From Chondrosia reniformis (taxonomy: Eukaryota; Porifera; Demospongiae; Chondrillida; Chondrillidae): 64,000 nucleotides of DNA. The stretch is taken from contig OX359193.1 in NCBI GenBank assembly GCA_947172415.1, forward strand, positions 2,598,501 through 2,662,500, in the 5' to 3' direction. The notes under the pieces were generated by a model. The model saw only the letters and a list, made by a program, of their open reading frames with translations. It ran no database searches and had not been told where the DNA came from. This document shows, piece by piece, positions 1 to 11,780 of the stretch; within the stretch, counting starts at the first letter, position 1, and each line of letters begins with the position of its first letter. Both the position numbers and the translations under genes were made by a program.

Positions 1-1444
1 TGGATATACTAGAAGTAGGGATCGATGCGCCAAAACATAGTGATGTGTATAGTTAAGTTTCAGTATGCCACTTCTGCAATGTTAGCCTTACCATATGATC
101 ACTTTCTTGTTTCGTTACTTTTTCTAGATGTGATAGGTACTGTTGCAGGGACTGGGCCATCCCTACTTCTCATTTCATTTTTTAAATGTTTTTATTTACT
201 TGTATAATTAATGTCTAATACAATCGTGAAAACGGCTTTTCAGGGGCTCTAGTAATACATTGCATAGTAGTTATAACATGATTCACTTCTCTAGCTATCG
301 TCGACTACTTAGTTTCACGCACCTTTTGTTAACGAATAAATCGTATGCAGCAACTCTTGCAAAGCCACAGTTGAACTTCAGAGCAATCTGATTAGCGATT
401 GATATTCCTCTTGGTCTTTTTTGGGGGGCATAATCTTCTCATTAATTACTATTGTAGATAAACATTTGCGACCCTTAGTGTGAATAACACCTTACGACGA
501 TCCTCGACCACTTGCGTCAACGTATAGTATCCAAGTATATAATATCCCAGTTACACAACTTAGGATTTGCACAATATTAACATCCGGGTATAAAATTTCA
601 CTGTTTGTGTTACAAATGTGTAAATCATCCCAGGAATATACTTATTTGCTAATGAATATGATTTAAATGTTAAGAAATGGCGTCTATTGCAGAAGTGAGG
701 GAAAATTGCCTATGTGCATAAGTTAGAAGATCCTCACAGTCAAGTAGTCAGCTTCAATGGATTCAGTGAGTGTCATTTAGTAAGAATTAAGAAGTCTGTT
801 GGCGTCTGATCTTTATTTCCCAAGATAGGAAAGATTAAATAACATTTACTAATCTATTAAAAGTGTATTTTCACAGTTTTCTTCTCAACAGATGGACGAA
901 TCGAAACGGACTTCTTAATTTTGTTAGAATACATTGTAACCTTTTAAATGAAGTATAGAACGCAGTTCTAGCTTTTTCCTAGACTAAGTGCATAGTGTCT
1001 GAGAGTTTTAAAATCGGCCCTTTTTAACACTTTATATCTTCGATATTGGTTGTTCAATCTCGCTCAAATTTTAGACTTCGCTGACATTTAAATAAGCGCT
1101 TCGATGTATATCATTTTAAGGTAGCAAATGGTTTCTGTTAGAACGAAACTTTCTTTTAAAAGTGATTATGAAAAAACGTGAAAACACGCAAATCAGTCAT
1201 ATGGCACCTATGTAAGGACAGATTTGACCAACCAGGTTACGCTGTGTACCACAACCTTGAGGAGCTGTACTCAACACAATTGCTTCCTTTTGGCCTGCAT
1301 TACTTTATGTTACTGTTAGTTTTTATTCAATCTATGGCCAGTGACTTGCATGAAGTACCACAATTAGGTTTATTGTGGACAGTAACGTTTAATGTGCAAT
1401 CAAACAATAGACAAGACAGTACAGAGTGCTATAGCTGTTACAGT
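1..1444. other. No recognisable gene
   Basis: AT-rich sequence with short, uninformative reading frames on both strands. I recognise no protein motif, RNA gene or repeat structure here. Confidence 0.6.
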
Positions 1445-1900
1445 AATGATCATGCAGAATTCATATTCTCCCGCGATGCAGCCATTCTTTGCAACAAATT
1501 CTGGCAGCAATTTATGGGTATGTCTGATATACCTCATGCACTTGGTGAAACTCATCTTCTGTGACCAGAACCGCAGAATTCCATTGACCAGATCAGCTTT
1601 GGTCAAAAAGGACTTTATTTCTTCTGGCCAAGTAGTGCTTCAGCTCAGCCCACACACACTCAACAGGATTGATGTCAGCGCTACTGGCAGGTATACACCA
1701 CTAGTTCACATTCTGTCCCTTAATGTAGGCCTTTGCAAGTCAACTTGTATGTTTAGGGTCATTGTCTTACATGAACCTGCGACCATCTGGAATTTTTCTT
1801 TCAGGAAGGGCATACGACAGTCCTTCAGAATGCCCATATAGAACATTTCATCCATTATCTGATCAAAGATGCATATTTTGGTCGCTCCTCACTTGAAGAT
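1445..1900 (-). mobile_element. Tc1/mariner transposase, C-terminal fragment
   Basis: Read on the minus strand this matches the end of a Tc1-type transposase: an FLKEKF block, then traces of the QDNDPKHTS block, then SADINPVECVWAELKHYL with the third catalytic acid, then a tail like LVNGILRFWSQKMSFTKCMRYI. The blocks fall in different reading frames, so the copy carries frameshifts and is dead. The N-terminal DNA-binding half and the first catalytic Asp are absent. A LINE fragment of opposite orientation adjoins it near 1900. The family call rests on the recognisable block order; the exact ends are estimates. Confidence 0.75.
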
Positions 1901-2725
1901 ATCGGCCCAGACAGGAACCTTGACAGCATTGGGTCCTTTCCTCTGCCCTCTCCAAATGTAATGTCTGGCTCTCTGCCAACAAACTCTCTCTTACTGTTCA
2001 AAAGACAAAATGTATGCTCATCCATTCTTCACGTAGGCATGTTTCCCCTCTCTCAATTTCTCTAAATGGTTCGATCATCGAGCAGGTTTCCACTTACACC
2101 TATTTTGGATGTGTCATCAACTACCATCTTACCTGGTATCATCATACTGTTCATATTACCTCCAAGGTTACTCAGAATATCAATATCCTAAGGAGAATGT
2201 ACCGAGAAAGGTCACGCTTCTCTTCTATACATCATTTATCTTACCATCTTTTGACTACACTGATGTAGTCGGGAATATATGCACCCTTGATCAGGCCGCT
2301 AGACTGGAAAAGCTTCAGAATTATGTTGGTCACATTATTCTGAAGGAATCTAGGATGACCTCAGCTACGATTAAAAGGAAGAACCTATGATGGACCACCC
2401 TGCATGAGCGTCGGCAGCTACATCTAGCAAGATGGGTTCTTTTCCTGTATTAATAACCTCAGTCCTGAATTATCAGCCCACTTTTCTTCTAACACTGACA
2501 GCCATCCCTATGAAACCAGATCCAAATCAAATGTAATCCTCTTCCTCCCTAAAGTTTGTACGTAGCAACTTTGGCAAGAAATCCTCTTGTTTTCAAGGCC
2601 CCTCAATTTGGAACTCACTCCCTACCATAACCAAATCAAATCTAAAGAACTACTCCTAAAGTCTGTAAATCATTTTTATTCCCATTCAATTAAACCTGAT
2701 CCAAGTACATTATTATCCTGATATT
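1900..2725 (+). mobile_element. LINE 3' fragment (CR1/L2-like reverse transcriptase end)
   Basis: This is the C-terminal part of a non-LTR retrotransposon reverse transcriptase. The stretch KLSLTVQKTKCMLIHSS, then SIIEQVSTYTYFGCVINYHLTW, then LPSFDYTDVV and a REN-like tail correspond block by block to the better copy on the minus strand at 40.3-41.5 kb (KLNADKTKCMLIRSS, SEIEQVSSFKLLGVLVNDTLTW, LPLVDYCDVVW). The reading frame changes at least twice and the catalytic palm (xADD) is missing, so it is a 5'-truncated, dead copy. It ends just before the Tigger-type MITE. Confidence 0.75.
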
Positions 2726-2737
2726 CTATTTTATGTA

Positions 2738-3190
2738 CAGTCGACTCCTGATATAACCAACACCAAAATCCTAGCATAATTGTCCTTCATAACCAAATGT
2801 ATTTTATTTGTATATAGCTATACAAATAAACTACTCATTAGTGCAGTATGAATACAGTAGAATGCTTACAAAATAAAATTACCTAAAATAGTATATTGAT
2901 GGTACTCAGGGTGGACTTTTCAACTGAAAATTTGTCACAAATACCCTTCTCCTTCCTCCCTTTATCCACTTTGTCCAGTAACTTCGGTTTAAGAATAATA
3001 AATACAGCCGTTTTTGGCTTCACACATACATAATCATAAGTTAACACGTTTGTTATAATAGAAGTTTGTTTAGGGTTGTTTGTTATAAACAGAAGGAATT
3101 GAATGAATGGACAGGAAATTGTTTTTTGACAGTCGTTCGTTATAACCCAAAATTTGTTATGAGGGAGTTCGTTATAAGTGGAGTCGACTG
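2738..3190. mobile_element. Non-autonomous Tigger/pogo-type MITE (453 bp)
   Basis: The ends are inverted repeats: CAGTCGACTCC at the left and GGAGTCGACTG at the right, each flanked by TA (2736-2737 and 3191-3192), the usual target duplication of the Tc1/mariner/pogo superfamily. The repeat goes on inward as a looser GATATAACCAAC versus GTTCGTTATAAG match. TIRs beginning CAGTCGACTCC followed by TATAACGAAC are characteristic of Tigger/pogo elements. There is no transposase; the 116-codon minus-strand frame inside it has no recognisable motif and I treat it as chance. Confidence 0.8.
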
Positions 3191-3895
3191 TATACGTACT
3201 TACATTGGGTGCCTTAGTAGTAGTATATGACATTTTATACTCAAAGTTTGACTTTTGTTTACAGAGTTAGGGAACCCACATTATTAAATTATTACACTTA
3301 AAATTTCCCTTAAGACATTTTGCATATAGCAACTTCCATGGTTCATACAGTAGGATGCAAAAACGTTCCTGTTTTGCCTACGTACAACAACTGTTCAATG
3401 AATGACTGTTTTTTTAAAGACCGCATTTACCCGCATGTTTACACAACTGTAAGTAACATAACGATCAAAGGTTCAGCTATTGTGTATACGCATAAAAACG
3501 TTAAAAGAGATTTATGAACTCAAATGCCATATTAAAGGCTAGACATCCTACAATGCAAGAATATAGCACTTGGTAGATTGCACTTGGTAGATTACAGTGA
3601 CACTTTCTAGCGTGTCTTTATTTCACAACTAACTATTAGGTATTCCAGAATATGTAGTGACCCTCTCCAGTTTTCAGGCTAAAAGTTTGCAGTTATGCAG
3701 TAGGATTATTAAGCAGGGTTACAAATACTTTAAGCTAAAATCAACCTTTAGAACTTTCCTATCCTGGCAGCCTCTAGCTAGAATCAAGCATAAGCAAAAT
3801 GTAGCTAGTATGCTAGGAATGTCTTGTCTATGAAGTGTTATCAGTGCCAAAATTAGGCGATTACATTTAATAATGGGTGCCATAATGTTGCCATT
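3191..3895. other. No recognisable gene
   Basis: Between the MITE and the minisatellite I see only short frames and AT-rich sequence, including a duplicated 14-bp phrase (CACTTGGTAGATTG) near 3570-3590. Confidence 0.5.
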
Positions 3896-4035
3896 CAGCT
3901 GGCGGTTTCGATCATCCCGAAGGTGGTTCGATCATTTGGCAGACGGTAGTAATTTTTAGATCATTCGGAAGGCGGTTTCCATCATTCGAAAGGCAATTTC
4001 GATTTTGATCATATGGGAGTTGGGTTTTTATCATT
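3896..4035. repeat. Degenerate minisatellite, about 22-bp unit
   Basis: Roughly six imperfect tandem copies of a unit close to GGCGGTTTCGATCATTCGGAA, diverging progressively. No coding sense is evident. It lies just upstream of the integrase-like fragment at 4.15 kb. Confidence 0.65.
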
Positions 4036-4139
4036 TTTCCGGTTTAACTGTAAAATAAAGACCACTTCGAGCATATGCATGGGCGTTGCCAGAGCAGTGG
4101 AGAAATTTGACGAAGAATAAACACTTTCTTTACTGGATG

Positions 4140-4434
4140 TTCTATTGTTGCATAGTAACTAGTTGTACAGGTTACTTCTGTTGCACTGTGACGATGTGAT
4201 ATATCCTGAAAATGTTGGAAGAAGTATTGCTCTTCTGACAGAAACTGAGGAGAGCATGGATGGAAACGGGTGTCCTGGAAATTTACTGCCTATCCAAGCC
4301 ATGGGCTGTAGGGGTCGTCCCAAATTCAATATCCATAGAGAGCAGTTAGAGCATCTGCTACAACTACACGTCAGTTGCCCAAAGATAGCATCTTTCCTTA
4401 TTACACTATTACTGAGGTTGTGAAGCCTATACAC
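4140..4434 (+). pseudogene. N-terminal fragment of an integrase-core (rva_4-like) gene
   Basis: The plus strand encodes about 86 residues, including GCRGRPKFNIHREQLEHLLQL and then CPKIASFL. I recognise this as the predicted helix-turn-helix stretch (GRPxFxIxxExLxxLLxLxFSxxxIAxxL) that precedes the DDE integrase core in a family of integrase-like genes known from fish, corals and sponges. The core of what seems the same family lies at 57.6-58.4 kb. Here the reading frame stops before any catalytic residue and a LINE tail follows, so it is an isolated 5' piece. The family match is from memory and moderately secure. Confidence 0.5.
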
Positions 4435-4446
4435 TGCATCAGGGTA

Positions 4447-4472
4447 GTTAGATAGATAGATAGATAGATAAA
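4447..4472. repeat. (GATA)n microsatellite
   Basis: About six tandem copies of the tetranucleotide GATA. Confidence 0.9.
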
Positions 4473-5370
4473 TTTTGATTTTTAACAGGAAAATACCCCT
4501 TCAACAATGCTGGTCTTCCAGGGGGTCCTGCAAGGTGTAGACACACCAATACATACATGGGAAATTACAAATGTTGATGAGAGTAAAGCCAAAACGGGAT
4601 TGAGTTCAGAGTTTCAATTAACAGGTATGACAAAATGGCTAAAAATTGTGACTAATAGAGTAACTAATAATAAAAGTGATTGGTTGAGTTAAAAATTTAA
4701 AAATTTAAAATCTAAAGTCAACATTTCTAACTTTTCTCTTGAATTCACAAGGATCATCCAGGTGTCCTCTTGGCAGTCTATTCCAGTCCTGGCTTGCTCT
4801 GAAGGTAAATGATTTTCGATACAGTTCAGTTTTTACTTTAGGGAGAATCAGGTTGTCCTTGCCACGTGTTCTAACATTACCAAACTGAGCATTTGTCTTT
4901 ACAAGTTGACTGATGCTAGTGGGAGCTCGGCCCGTAATACATCTGTGCACTAGTGCCATCCTCATAAATTGCCTCCTCCTCTCTAGTGTCTTCCATCCCA
5001 AGACCTGCCGTAGTCCCTCACTAGGAGGTTTGGGTGGCTTAGAGAGAAGTATACAAACACCATAATTCTGAATTTTCTCTAGCTCCTGGCACAGCTTCTT
5101 TGAGCAATCTAACCATACAACCGAGCAGTAATCCAGATGTGGCAAGACAATGGCATTATAAACATTCTTCTTGATAGTAGTGGGTAGCACATGTTGGAGT
5201 CGTCTCAAACTTGCCAAACCAGCACAAGCCTTTCTTTTCACCATTTTTACTTGTTCCTTCCATTCTAGCTTATCATCTAACATGACCCCAAGACATTAAA
5301 CCACCCTACTCCTCCGCAGTCTCTTCCCATCAATCTCCACTAGCACCTCCATAGTCTCCTGCTCCCTCCT

Positions 5371-5847
5371 TCACCTTGACAGCACAAGTAGTTGTGTCTT
5401 CTGTACGTTCAGGTTTAGCCTGTTTGCTTTCACCCAGGTATGTACTGCCTTTAAGTCATTTTCTAGACGTTGCTCTAGGTCTCTCCTATGTGCCCTCACT
5501 ACTGTTACAGTAGTGTCATCAGCATACTGCCTGACAATACTAGATGGAATAGCCAGTGGGAGATCATTTACGTATAGGATGAACAAAAGTGGGCCAAGGA
5601 TTGACCCCTGTGGGACTCCCCTTTGGATTGTAGTCCATTTTGATTCAGTTTTACCAACACATACTCTTTGTTTCCTATCCCATAGGTACCCTAGGAACCA
5701 TCTCATCTCCTCACCATCAATTTCGTTTTTGGCTAACTTATGAAATAGAATAGAATGGTCTGCAATGTCAAATGCTTTACTTAGATCCATGAAAATGGCA
5801 CCGACTAACTTATCATCATCCAGAACCTCCCTCCATTCATCAACCAA
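5371..5847 (-). pseudogene. Reverse transcriptase palm of the LINE
   Basis: A 158-codon open stretch with the standard RT motifs: FMDLSKAFD (first catalytic Asp), the GVPQGSILGP loop, and YADDTT with the catalytic Asp pair. It is the best preserved part of the 4.7-7.2 kb LINE and shows no internal stop. The open frame begins at an internal Met, not a true start. Confidence 0.9.
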
Positions 5848-5889
5848 GCTCAGTAGAACATCTTGGGCAGAATGACCAGGTCTAAATCC

Positions 5890-6120
5890 AAACCAAATCC
5901 AAGTGAGTGCAATGTAACAGGTTGTTTTCGTATAAGTGTAACCTTAGTGTCTGACTATTAGATTATTTAGTTTATCATAGCACTGTTTACTATGTGGTAT
6001 TATGTTTACCATACCACTGAACTAATGTTTAGGTATTATCACCTATTGTACTATTTAAGCTGCTGTAGTTGTAGCTGAGATTGATTCATTTTGTCAGTGT
6101 GGTTAACCGTTCAGTGATCA
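5890..6120. other. About 230-bp non-coding insertion within the LINE
   Basis: The LINE protein match stops inside the conserved F-GFRPGHS region and resumes about 230 bp away. The intervening AT-rich segment has no protein match. It could be a short interspersed element or a solo repeat; the ends are not sharp enough to say, and no convincing target duplication was seen. Confidence 0.5.
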
Positions 6121-7499
6121 CTCGTGCTAGCGTTCTGTGAGCTATCTTGGCAAAGTGCAGGGATTAGCTCTGATATTTCATACCTGGGCTTACATAAGTA
6201 AGCATACAACTGCCTGTGCACAAGTCTTTCTAACACCTTCACAACTACTGAAAGAACTGAAATTGGTCTGTAGTTCCCCACAAGGTCACCCGATCCATTT
6301 TTGGGGACAGGAGTAACTAGTGCAGCCTTATATCCACTTGGCAAATCTCCACACTTCAAACTAGAGTTAAACAGTGAGGTCAGGCTCCAACTAATTCCAC
6401 ATGCAGTCATGTGGAGGAGTTACCACCTATGTTATCAGCACCTATTGCCTTGTTTGGGTCTAATGCCATTAGTAACTTTAAAACATCAGCCTCCTCAATC
6501 AGGCCAAACCTAAAGTTTTAATCACATATATTCATCAACCCACACACATCATTCCCCCCATCAACACAATCTCCAGCATATGTCATCCCCACCACAGTTG
6601 ATAAGTAATCACCAAATTTCTCTGCAATGGCTTGTTTGTAAGTACCTCTCCATGTGTATCCGATCTCAATGACTGAACACCACATCTGTTCTTTCTCCCA
6701 AGCAGTCTATTTATTTATTTCCAGATCTTCTTGGTGTTGTTGGATGGCTGTTCGGAGAGAGCTTGGAAGTACTGCAACTTTTCTTTCTTAAGTTCCTGCG
6801 TCACCTGTTTCACTCTTTATAATGCTTCCAGTCTTCTTCACTTCCACGTTTCTTAGCTTTGTTACAATGATAATTTCTAGCCCATGCAATTCCCGCATTA
6901 TCCATGGTAGTGTTTTGGTCCTCACTCTTGCTTTCTTCAAGGGTGCATGGGAATCCACAATTTTCCAAAATAGCATTTTCCAATAGTCCCATTTACTGAC
7001 CATATCATCAAATGTATCCATTACCTGCCACGGTGCTGCTTCTAGGTCTGTTACCAAGTTCTCCAGATTGCACCTACCAAAACACCGAACCATTCTCAGA
7101 GTATTTACCTGATTAAAAGCACTGTTATTTGAAAATGAAGTACCGGTGGCCAAAAATATGTACTGGTGCTTGCGTTGCAGCAACAATTAAGGTAATATCG
7201 GGGTAAATAGTATTACGTTTAAGGTAGGAACTGGGTAGTTTGAGACAGCCTCAGAAGGCTATTAAATACCAATTTATTAACAGCTTGCTAAGTGTCATTG
7301 AGCCACCTAAAGCCGGTAGGGTAGGAAACTAGCGAGGTAAAATTGGGTACTTTTTGGGTAGTATTAGGGAATATTCCATTGGTAAATAAAGTGCATATGA
7401 TACAAACTAAGTCTTATAACGATTTTGTCCATTTCATTGTGAAAGGTATTTCTTGTGAATGTACTATAATACAAACAAGTAAGCCAAGTCGAGGTACCC

Positions 7500-8510
7500 A
7501 AAATCCACCGAATACAAGCGTTTGAGAATAGTAGCACTATCAGAAGAAGGACACAAGGTGCCTACAACTGAAAGAATATTAGGCGTAGAAGGCCTGAAAA
7601 CAACAAGACAAGGATCACGTATATTTTGAAACAATTTCAGGACACGGGTTCAATTGGTATAAGAGAGGGAACTGAAAGGATATCTAAAATAACCACACCA
7701 GTGAAAAAATTAATTTATGGAAAGATGCGGAAAGATGATGAGACAATTCTCAAAGAACTGCAGAAGTTTTAAAAAGAGAAAAACATATGCCTTGGACAAA
7801 CAACTATTGCTAAGTGTAGGCGTGGCCTAGGATGGAGCTACAGAGGCAGTGTATACTTTCAGATGATCCGTGATCAGAATAAAATCAAGCGGTTTCAATG
7901 GGCTAAAGAAAATTTAGGTGACAGCTTCTTATATTACCTTTACTTGGACGAAACAGCTGTACATTTGGAGACACATAGAAGATTCTGCAGCACAAAAACG
8001 GGCTACAAGCCAAGGTGCAAACCCAGACCGAAGCACCCTACTAAAGTTCATGTCTGGGCTGCCATAAGTAAAAGGGGGCGGGGCATTCAGGAATATGAAT
8101 CGAGGGTTGCATGGATGCCATAGGATATTGTTGGCATCTTGGAAAAGACTCAGTTGCCAATGATTGCCAAACTCTATCCAGATGGCCACAGGTTTGTTCA
8201 AGACAACGATCCCAAACATACATCTTTGTCGGCAAGAAAATGTTATGAGGACAGCAATATTAATTGGTGGCGCACACCGGCTGAATCCCTTGATGCAAAC
8301 GCTATCGAAAACATGTGGCATGAATTGAAGGAATATTTACGTCGAGCTATTAAGCCCACGAAGAAGGAAGAACTTATTAGTGGAATACAGCAATTTTGGG
8401 AAACTGTTGACATTGTCAAAGGTACCAAATAAATAAATCATCTGAACAAGGTCATTCCTAGAATTATTGAGTGTTATGGTGGACCAACAGGGTATTAACT
8501 TAGCTGTTGT
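7500..8510 (+). mobile_element. Tc1-like transposon copy, nearly full-length transposase
   Basis: From about 7520 the plus strand reads as a Tc1-type transposase: helix-turn-helix remnants (LRIVALSEEGHKV, then NNFRTRGS-like), then the catalytic domain. First acid in FLYYLYLDETAVH (about 7920-7960), the R-P-KHPTKVHVWAAISKRG block, second acid in DGHRFVQDNDPKHTS (about 8180-8230), third acid in DANAIENMWHELKEYLR (about 8290-8340), and the FW-T-D---------HLNKVIPRIIE tail ending with GGPTGY near 8490. At least one in-frame stop (after VAWMP, about 8121) and several frame changes in the first 350 bp show it is inactive. I could not place the terminal inverted repeats. Confidence 0.85.
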
Positions 8511-8728
8511 ACTATCCTCGTTTTATTAATTTAACCTCTTGGCTATTGTATATACCTAGTCTACATACAGAGTTAAAACTTCAATTCAAGTTAATGTTAC
8601 GTATTGAAAATATATAAAAATTTCAATATTTAATAATACAGTTAGAAGATAAATATATAACTTTAATATTATATATGTACAGTAAGGGAAAAAAATGGTG
8701 AGACCAGTTATGATTCCTTATTGACTCT

Positions 8729-9830
8729 TCACAGGGCCTGGCAGGCCTTTAAAATAGCAGTCAGACATTTTTTCCAGATCAGCTCAAACTCAAGGCGACT
8801 GCTGAAATTGTAAACCTGCCAAATCTTTTCTTTGATGGCCTTTATCTTCTCCTTATCCAAGGCTGAAAGAGTCTTAACTCTCATAACTACATTCCCAAAG
8901 TAGCACTTTCTGGCCAATTTTACAGCCAACCGTCCTGCCTTGGTAGAATCTCTCAGCAGTTTCCTGGTTAACAGATCTAGAATTGCTGATGTCACTCAGA
9001 CTGTTCTTATGAAACTTCCCCACGGTGAGTTGTAGGTGTGAAAGAAATTTGGTTAGGCTCGAGTTCTGGAATATATTGAGTTGAAGCTTCAAGCACTGAC
9101 GAGCCCTCAAGTATGGCAGCCTGATTGATAACTTGGTGTTGTGACCCTGTTGTATTACTGCACTACAAAAGCTGATACATTAGGTTTGACTTGTGAATAT
9201 CCCTAAGTCTAGTAACCACTGTTGCCTGATTAGAGCAATTAGAGATTGTGACTCTTGCAAAGTTGTCCTAGAGTCTTGATTAGGAGGAGATATGGAAGGT
9301 TGACTTGAAGATAGCAAATGATCACCTGATAGAGAATTTACAGGTGGGTTCAGACCCTTTTCTGGTATAGAATATGTTGGGGCCAGATCTAGAGTTGAAG
9401 ACCTCAATGGCAAATGTGATTGGTTAAACGTGCTGGTGGTGATGTGACTGTCAATATTTTCAAGATTTCTTGCCCCGACTGTTCAATGATCTTTTTACCA
9501 TTTTCCCTTTCTTCTTGTTGCTGCATGCCTTCTCTTCATTGGTTACTAGTTTCTTGTGATATTCCGCCTGTCTTTCTTTCAACTTTGCCTTGCTTCCTAA
9601 GTCTAGAACAGTCACTGGCAGAACCTTTCGTCCTCATTTGATTTTGGCTTTGGTCCCACCTTCTACATTGTGCAGTTCAACCAACTGTGAAGCTTTAATT
9701 ATTGAGGTAAATCCTTCCTTGTCCCAGGAAACAAGTAATTGCTTAATCGCTGTCATTTCAAATCATCTTCACAACTTAGAATGCCTTAATCGAATCGACA
9801 ATTGGTGGGAAATTGAATTCATGTGAAAGC
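8729..9830 (-). pseudogene. BEN-domain protein gene, broken
   Basis: Minus strand. The 3' part (9060-8729) reads as a BEN domain: LTVGKFHKNSLSDIS, then (one frame over) ILDLLTRKLLRDSTKAG, KTLSALDKEKIKAIKEKIW and a final WKKCLTAILKACQ, matching the BEN pattern (aLd---l-aI---v-----W--ci-ai--aC). Upstream at about 9780-9600 lies a stretch like the small Tudor-like module often found N-terminal to BEN domains (QLLVSWDKEG, VEGGTKAKIK, GRKVLPVTVLDLGSKA). There a TGA stands where a Trp is expected (near 9641), and a frameshift splits the BEN domain, so I call it a pseudogene. BEN proteins bind DNA or chromatin; many invertebrates carry large BEN families, some linked to mobile elements. Confidence 0.6.
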
Positions 9831-10674
9831 TATTAACACATTGTGCTTGGTTAATACCGATCAAAAATACAGGTACTTTTTACAATCGTACAATTGAGGT
9901 ACTCTTGAGGTACTTATCGGTTGAAAAGGTAGTTTTATTTTAGTACTGGTACTTTTCAATTACCCTCACGAAAATACCTAAGTCCTACCAGGTAGTACCT
10001 TACTGAATGCAAAGATAATTTCCGTGCATGCCGTACATAAAGTTAGATGGCAGTCGATGTGGTGACAACCAGATACAGCTGTACAAAGGATCTAGAGACA
10101 AGATTTCTTATGATGATGGGCTTTGTTACTGGTATTTCTACATGCAGGGAAGTAGAAAGTTGAACTACAAAATGAGCACATGCACTGAGGTTTATAGCCA
10201 CTTTGAAATAGTTTGAGTCTACATAAACTGCACATGGTACTCCAGATGCTACCCATTTATCTTTCTCCGATGCCGTTACAGTACCGACTGCAGTCACCCA
10301 GTGTTTAAAACAAGGTCTCCATCAACATACCATTAACTTGGTTCGAAGGAGGGCCTCCTATCACTAGCCTTCCTTTTCCTGTCCCTGACAAATCTTGTCC
10401 ATGAGGAAGTACTACTTGGAAGGACGGCAAAGGCTTCATCAGTGGACACTAGCTATCTACTGATCAACTTTTAGCAGTAAAAGACGAGAACCATCTTGAT
10501 CCACCAACATGGATAGGGCAAACAGGCATCTGCTATCACCATAGAAGCACAAAGAGTCCACCTTCCACTAGAATAAGTGCAGTTTTGGCTTTGGCATTTG
10601 ACAACAGTTGCAGAGAAACAAAAACATGGAGCTGAAAAGGCAGCTGCTACAAGTCCTGAAACCGTGATATATAC
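9831..10674. other. No recognisable gene; AGGTAC-rich stretch
   Basis: 9850-10010 is dense in GGTAC/GTACC words in both orientations, like a decayed palindromic MITE, but I could not define its ends. The rest has only short frames without motifs. Confidence 0.4.
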
Positions 10675-10824
10675 TGTAGTGTGTGTGGCCAGGTGTTTCT
10701 GGAAGAAACTGAAGAACCAGAACTGTGGATTTAGTGTAAAAAGTGTAATGCCTGGCTACACTATGACTGTGCAGGCATCAAAGAGCCTGAACAATTTCCT
10801 TGCTATTCATGTGTTGCTGAATAA
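10675..10824 (+). pseudogene. PHD-type zinc finger fragment
   Basis: About 49 codons ending in a stop spell CSVCGQVFLEETEEPELWI, a stop codon, CKKCNAWLHYDCAG and FPCYSCVAE. The Cys-x2-Cys, Cys-x2-Cys, His-x2-(Asp)Cys and Cys-x2-Cys spacing with the W before the second pair is that of a PHD finger. Such a finger commonly closes pogo-type and Ginger-type transposase genes. The in-frame TAG just before the second Cys pair and the lack of a convincing upstream domain mark it as a remnant. Confidence 0.6.
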
Positions 10825-11292
10825 TATTTTTTTAAAATACTGTACATGGCTTTCATATTTCATTATGTAATATCACAGAATTTAAGTGCAGCTATGGTAT
10901 AAAGTACACTAACTACAATAATTCTATAGACTGAAGCCTATATAAAGCATGTACATTGAGTATAACAATTACATGACAAATCTCTGCCTCATTCCCACAG
11001 AGGTGAGTACTGTCATACTTGAGATGTACATTCCCCCACCACTAGGGCTCAACCATATTGCAAATCCCCACACAAAAAGGTGACCAGGGACACCTCAGAT
11101 GGAGGGTGGGAACAACAATTGATAGGTGCATTAGTGACATATGGGGAATGAAGGAGACACAAAATAGCGTTTTTATTGGTTTTAAACCTAGGTTACGTAT
11201 AGTCTATATAATCTATGGTTTTAAATGTCGTGTTCAACTTTCACACAGACGCAAACTACACAGAATGACTACTTTAAACCATATATATTATG
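10825..11292. other. No recognisable gene
   Basis: Short frames only; nothing recognised. Confidence 0.5.
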
Positions 11293-11780
11293 CCAAACAT
11301 TGTATAATAGCAGTACTATCAGGGAGTACGGTAGTACTCCCTATGTAGGGATGACACGGTTTTTTTCTTTTCCCCATACATCGGTATAGGAGCAAAATCC
11401 CGAAATAGGCCGAAAATCGACAAAACAAGGCTATGTATGGCTAAATATACACTATACATACTCTAAATAGTCATTAAAGGCAAGCGAATATGTCCCGCTG
11501 GCGAAATAACAAACTTTAAAAATTCCCATTTTCGTCTTCTTCATATTCTTCTTATTCTTCGTCAGCCATAACTAAAAAACTATACAAGCTTTTGGACTAA
11601 TTGTTAATAATGAGGCACTCGCTTGCCACTCGCTCCTACAAGCAAGGGTGTTGTATGATTCATGTATATAGCTAATGCTTCACTGTGTAACATCCCTTTC
11701 TTGTTTCTGTGCTTTTTGTGCCATCCCTACATCTTCACTATTTTTGTAGAAAATTTTTATTTTTCTCTATCATAAAAAAA
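11293..11780. repeat. Dispersed repeat family B, copy 1
   Basis: Starts with the near-palindrome GGGAGTACGGTAGTACTCCC and continues with about 200 bp that recur at 24.33 kb at high identity (for example CATACATCGGTATAGGAG and CGAAATAGGCCGAAAATC). Its 3' part (about 11640-11770) corresponds to the right arm of the hairpin in copy 2. It is non-coding and probably a non-autonomous DNA element. It is interrupted by the inverted-repeat element at 11605-11912. Confidence 0.75.

Larger units (their letters stand above)
4690..7190 (-). mobile_element. LINE (jockey/CR1-type), 5'-truncated and broken
   Basis: Minus-strand non-LTR retrotransposon. In order from its 5' side: linker sequence after the endonuclease (7186-6788, HAPLKKARVRTKTLPWI); start of the reverse transcriptase (6410-6111, NYRPISVLSVVVKVLERLVH); the palm (5847-5371, FMDLSKAFD, then GVPQGSILGPLLFILYVNDLP, then YADD as the catalytic box); thumb and tail (5283-4705, LPHLDYCSVVW and a FRASQDWNRLP end typical of the family). 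The endonuclease is absent, so it is 5'-truncated at about 7190. The frame changes between blocks and a foreign segment of about 230 bp interrupts the fingers. The 3' tail is a run of AAATTTTT-like units near 4690-4710. Confidence 0.9.

Noticed and set aside
2883-3233. 116-residue minus-strand frame as a gene
   Set aside because: It lies almost wholly within a non-autonomous MITE and runs through its inverted end.
5890-6120. Solo LTR inserted in the LINE
   Set aside because: The ends do not form a clear TG...CA pair and no short target duplication is visible; left as an unidentified insertion.
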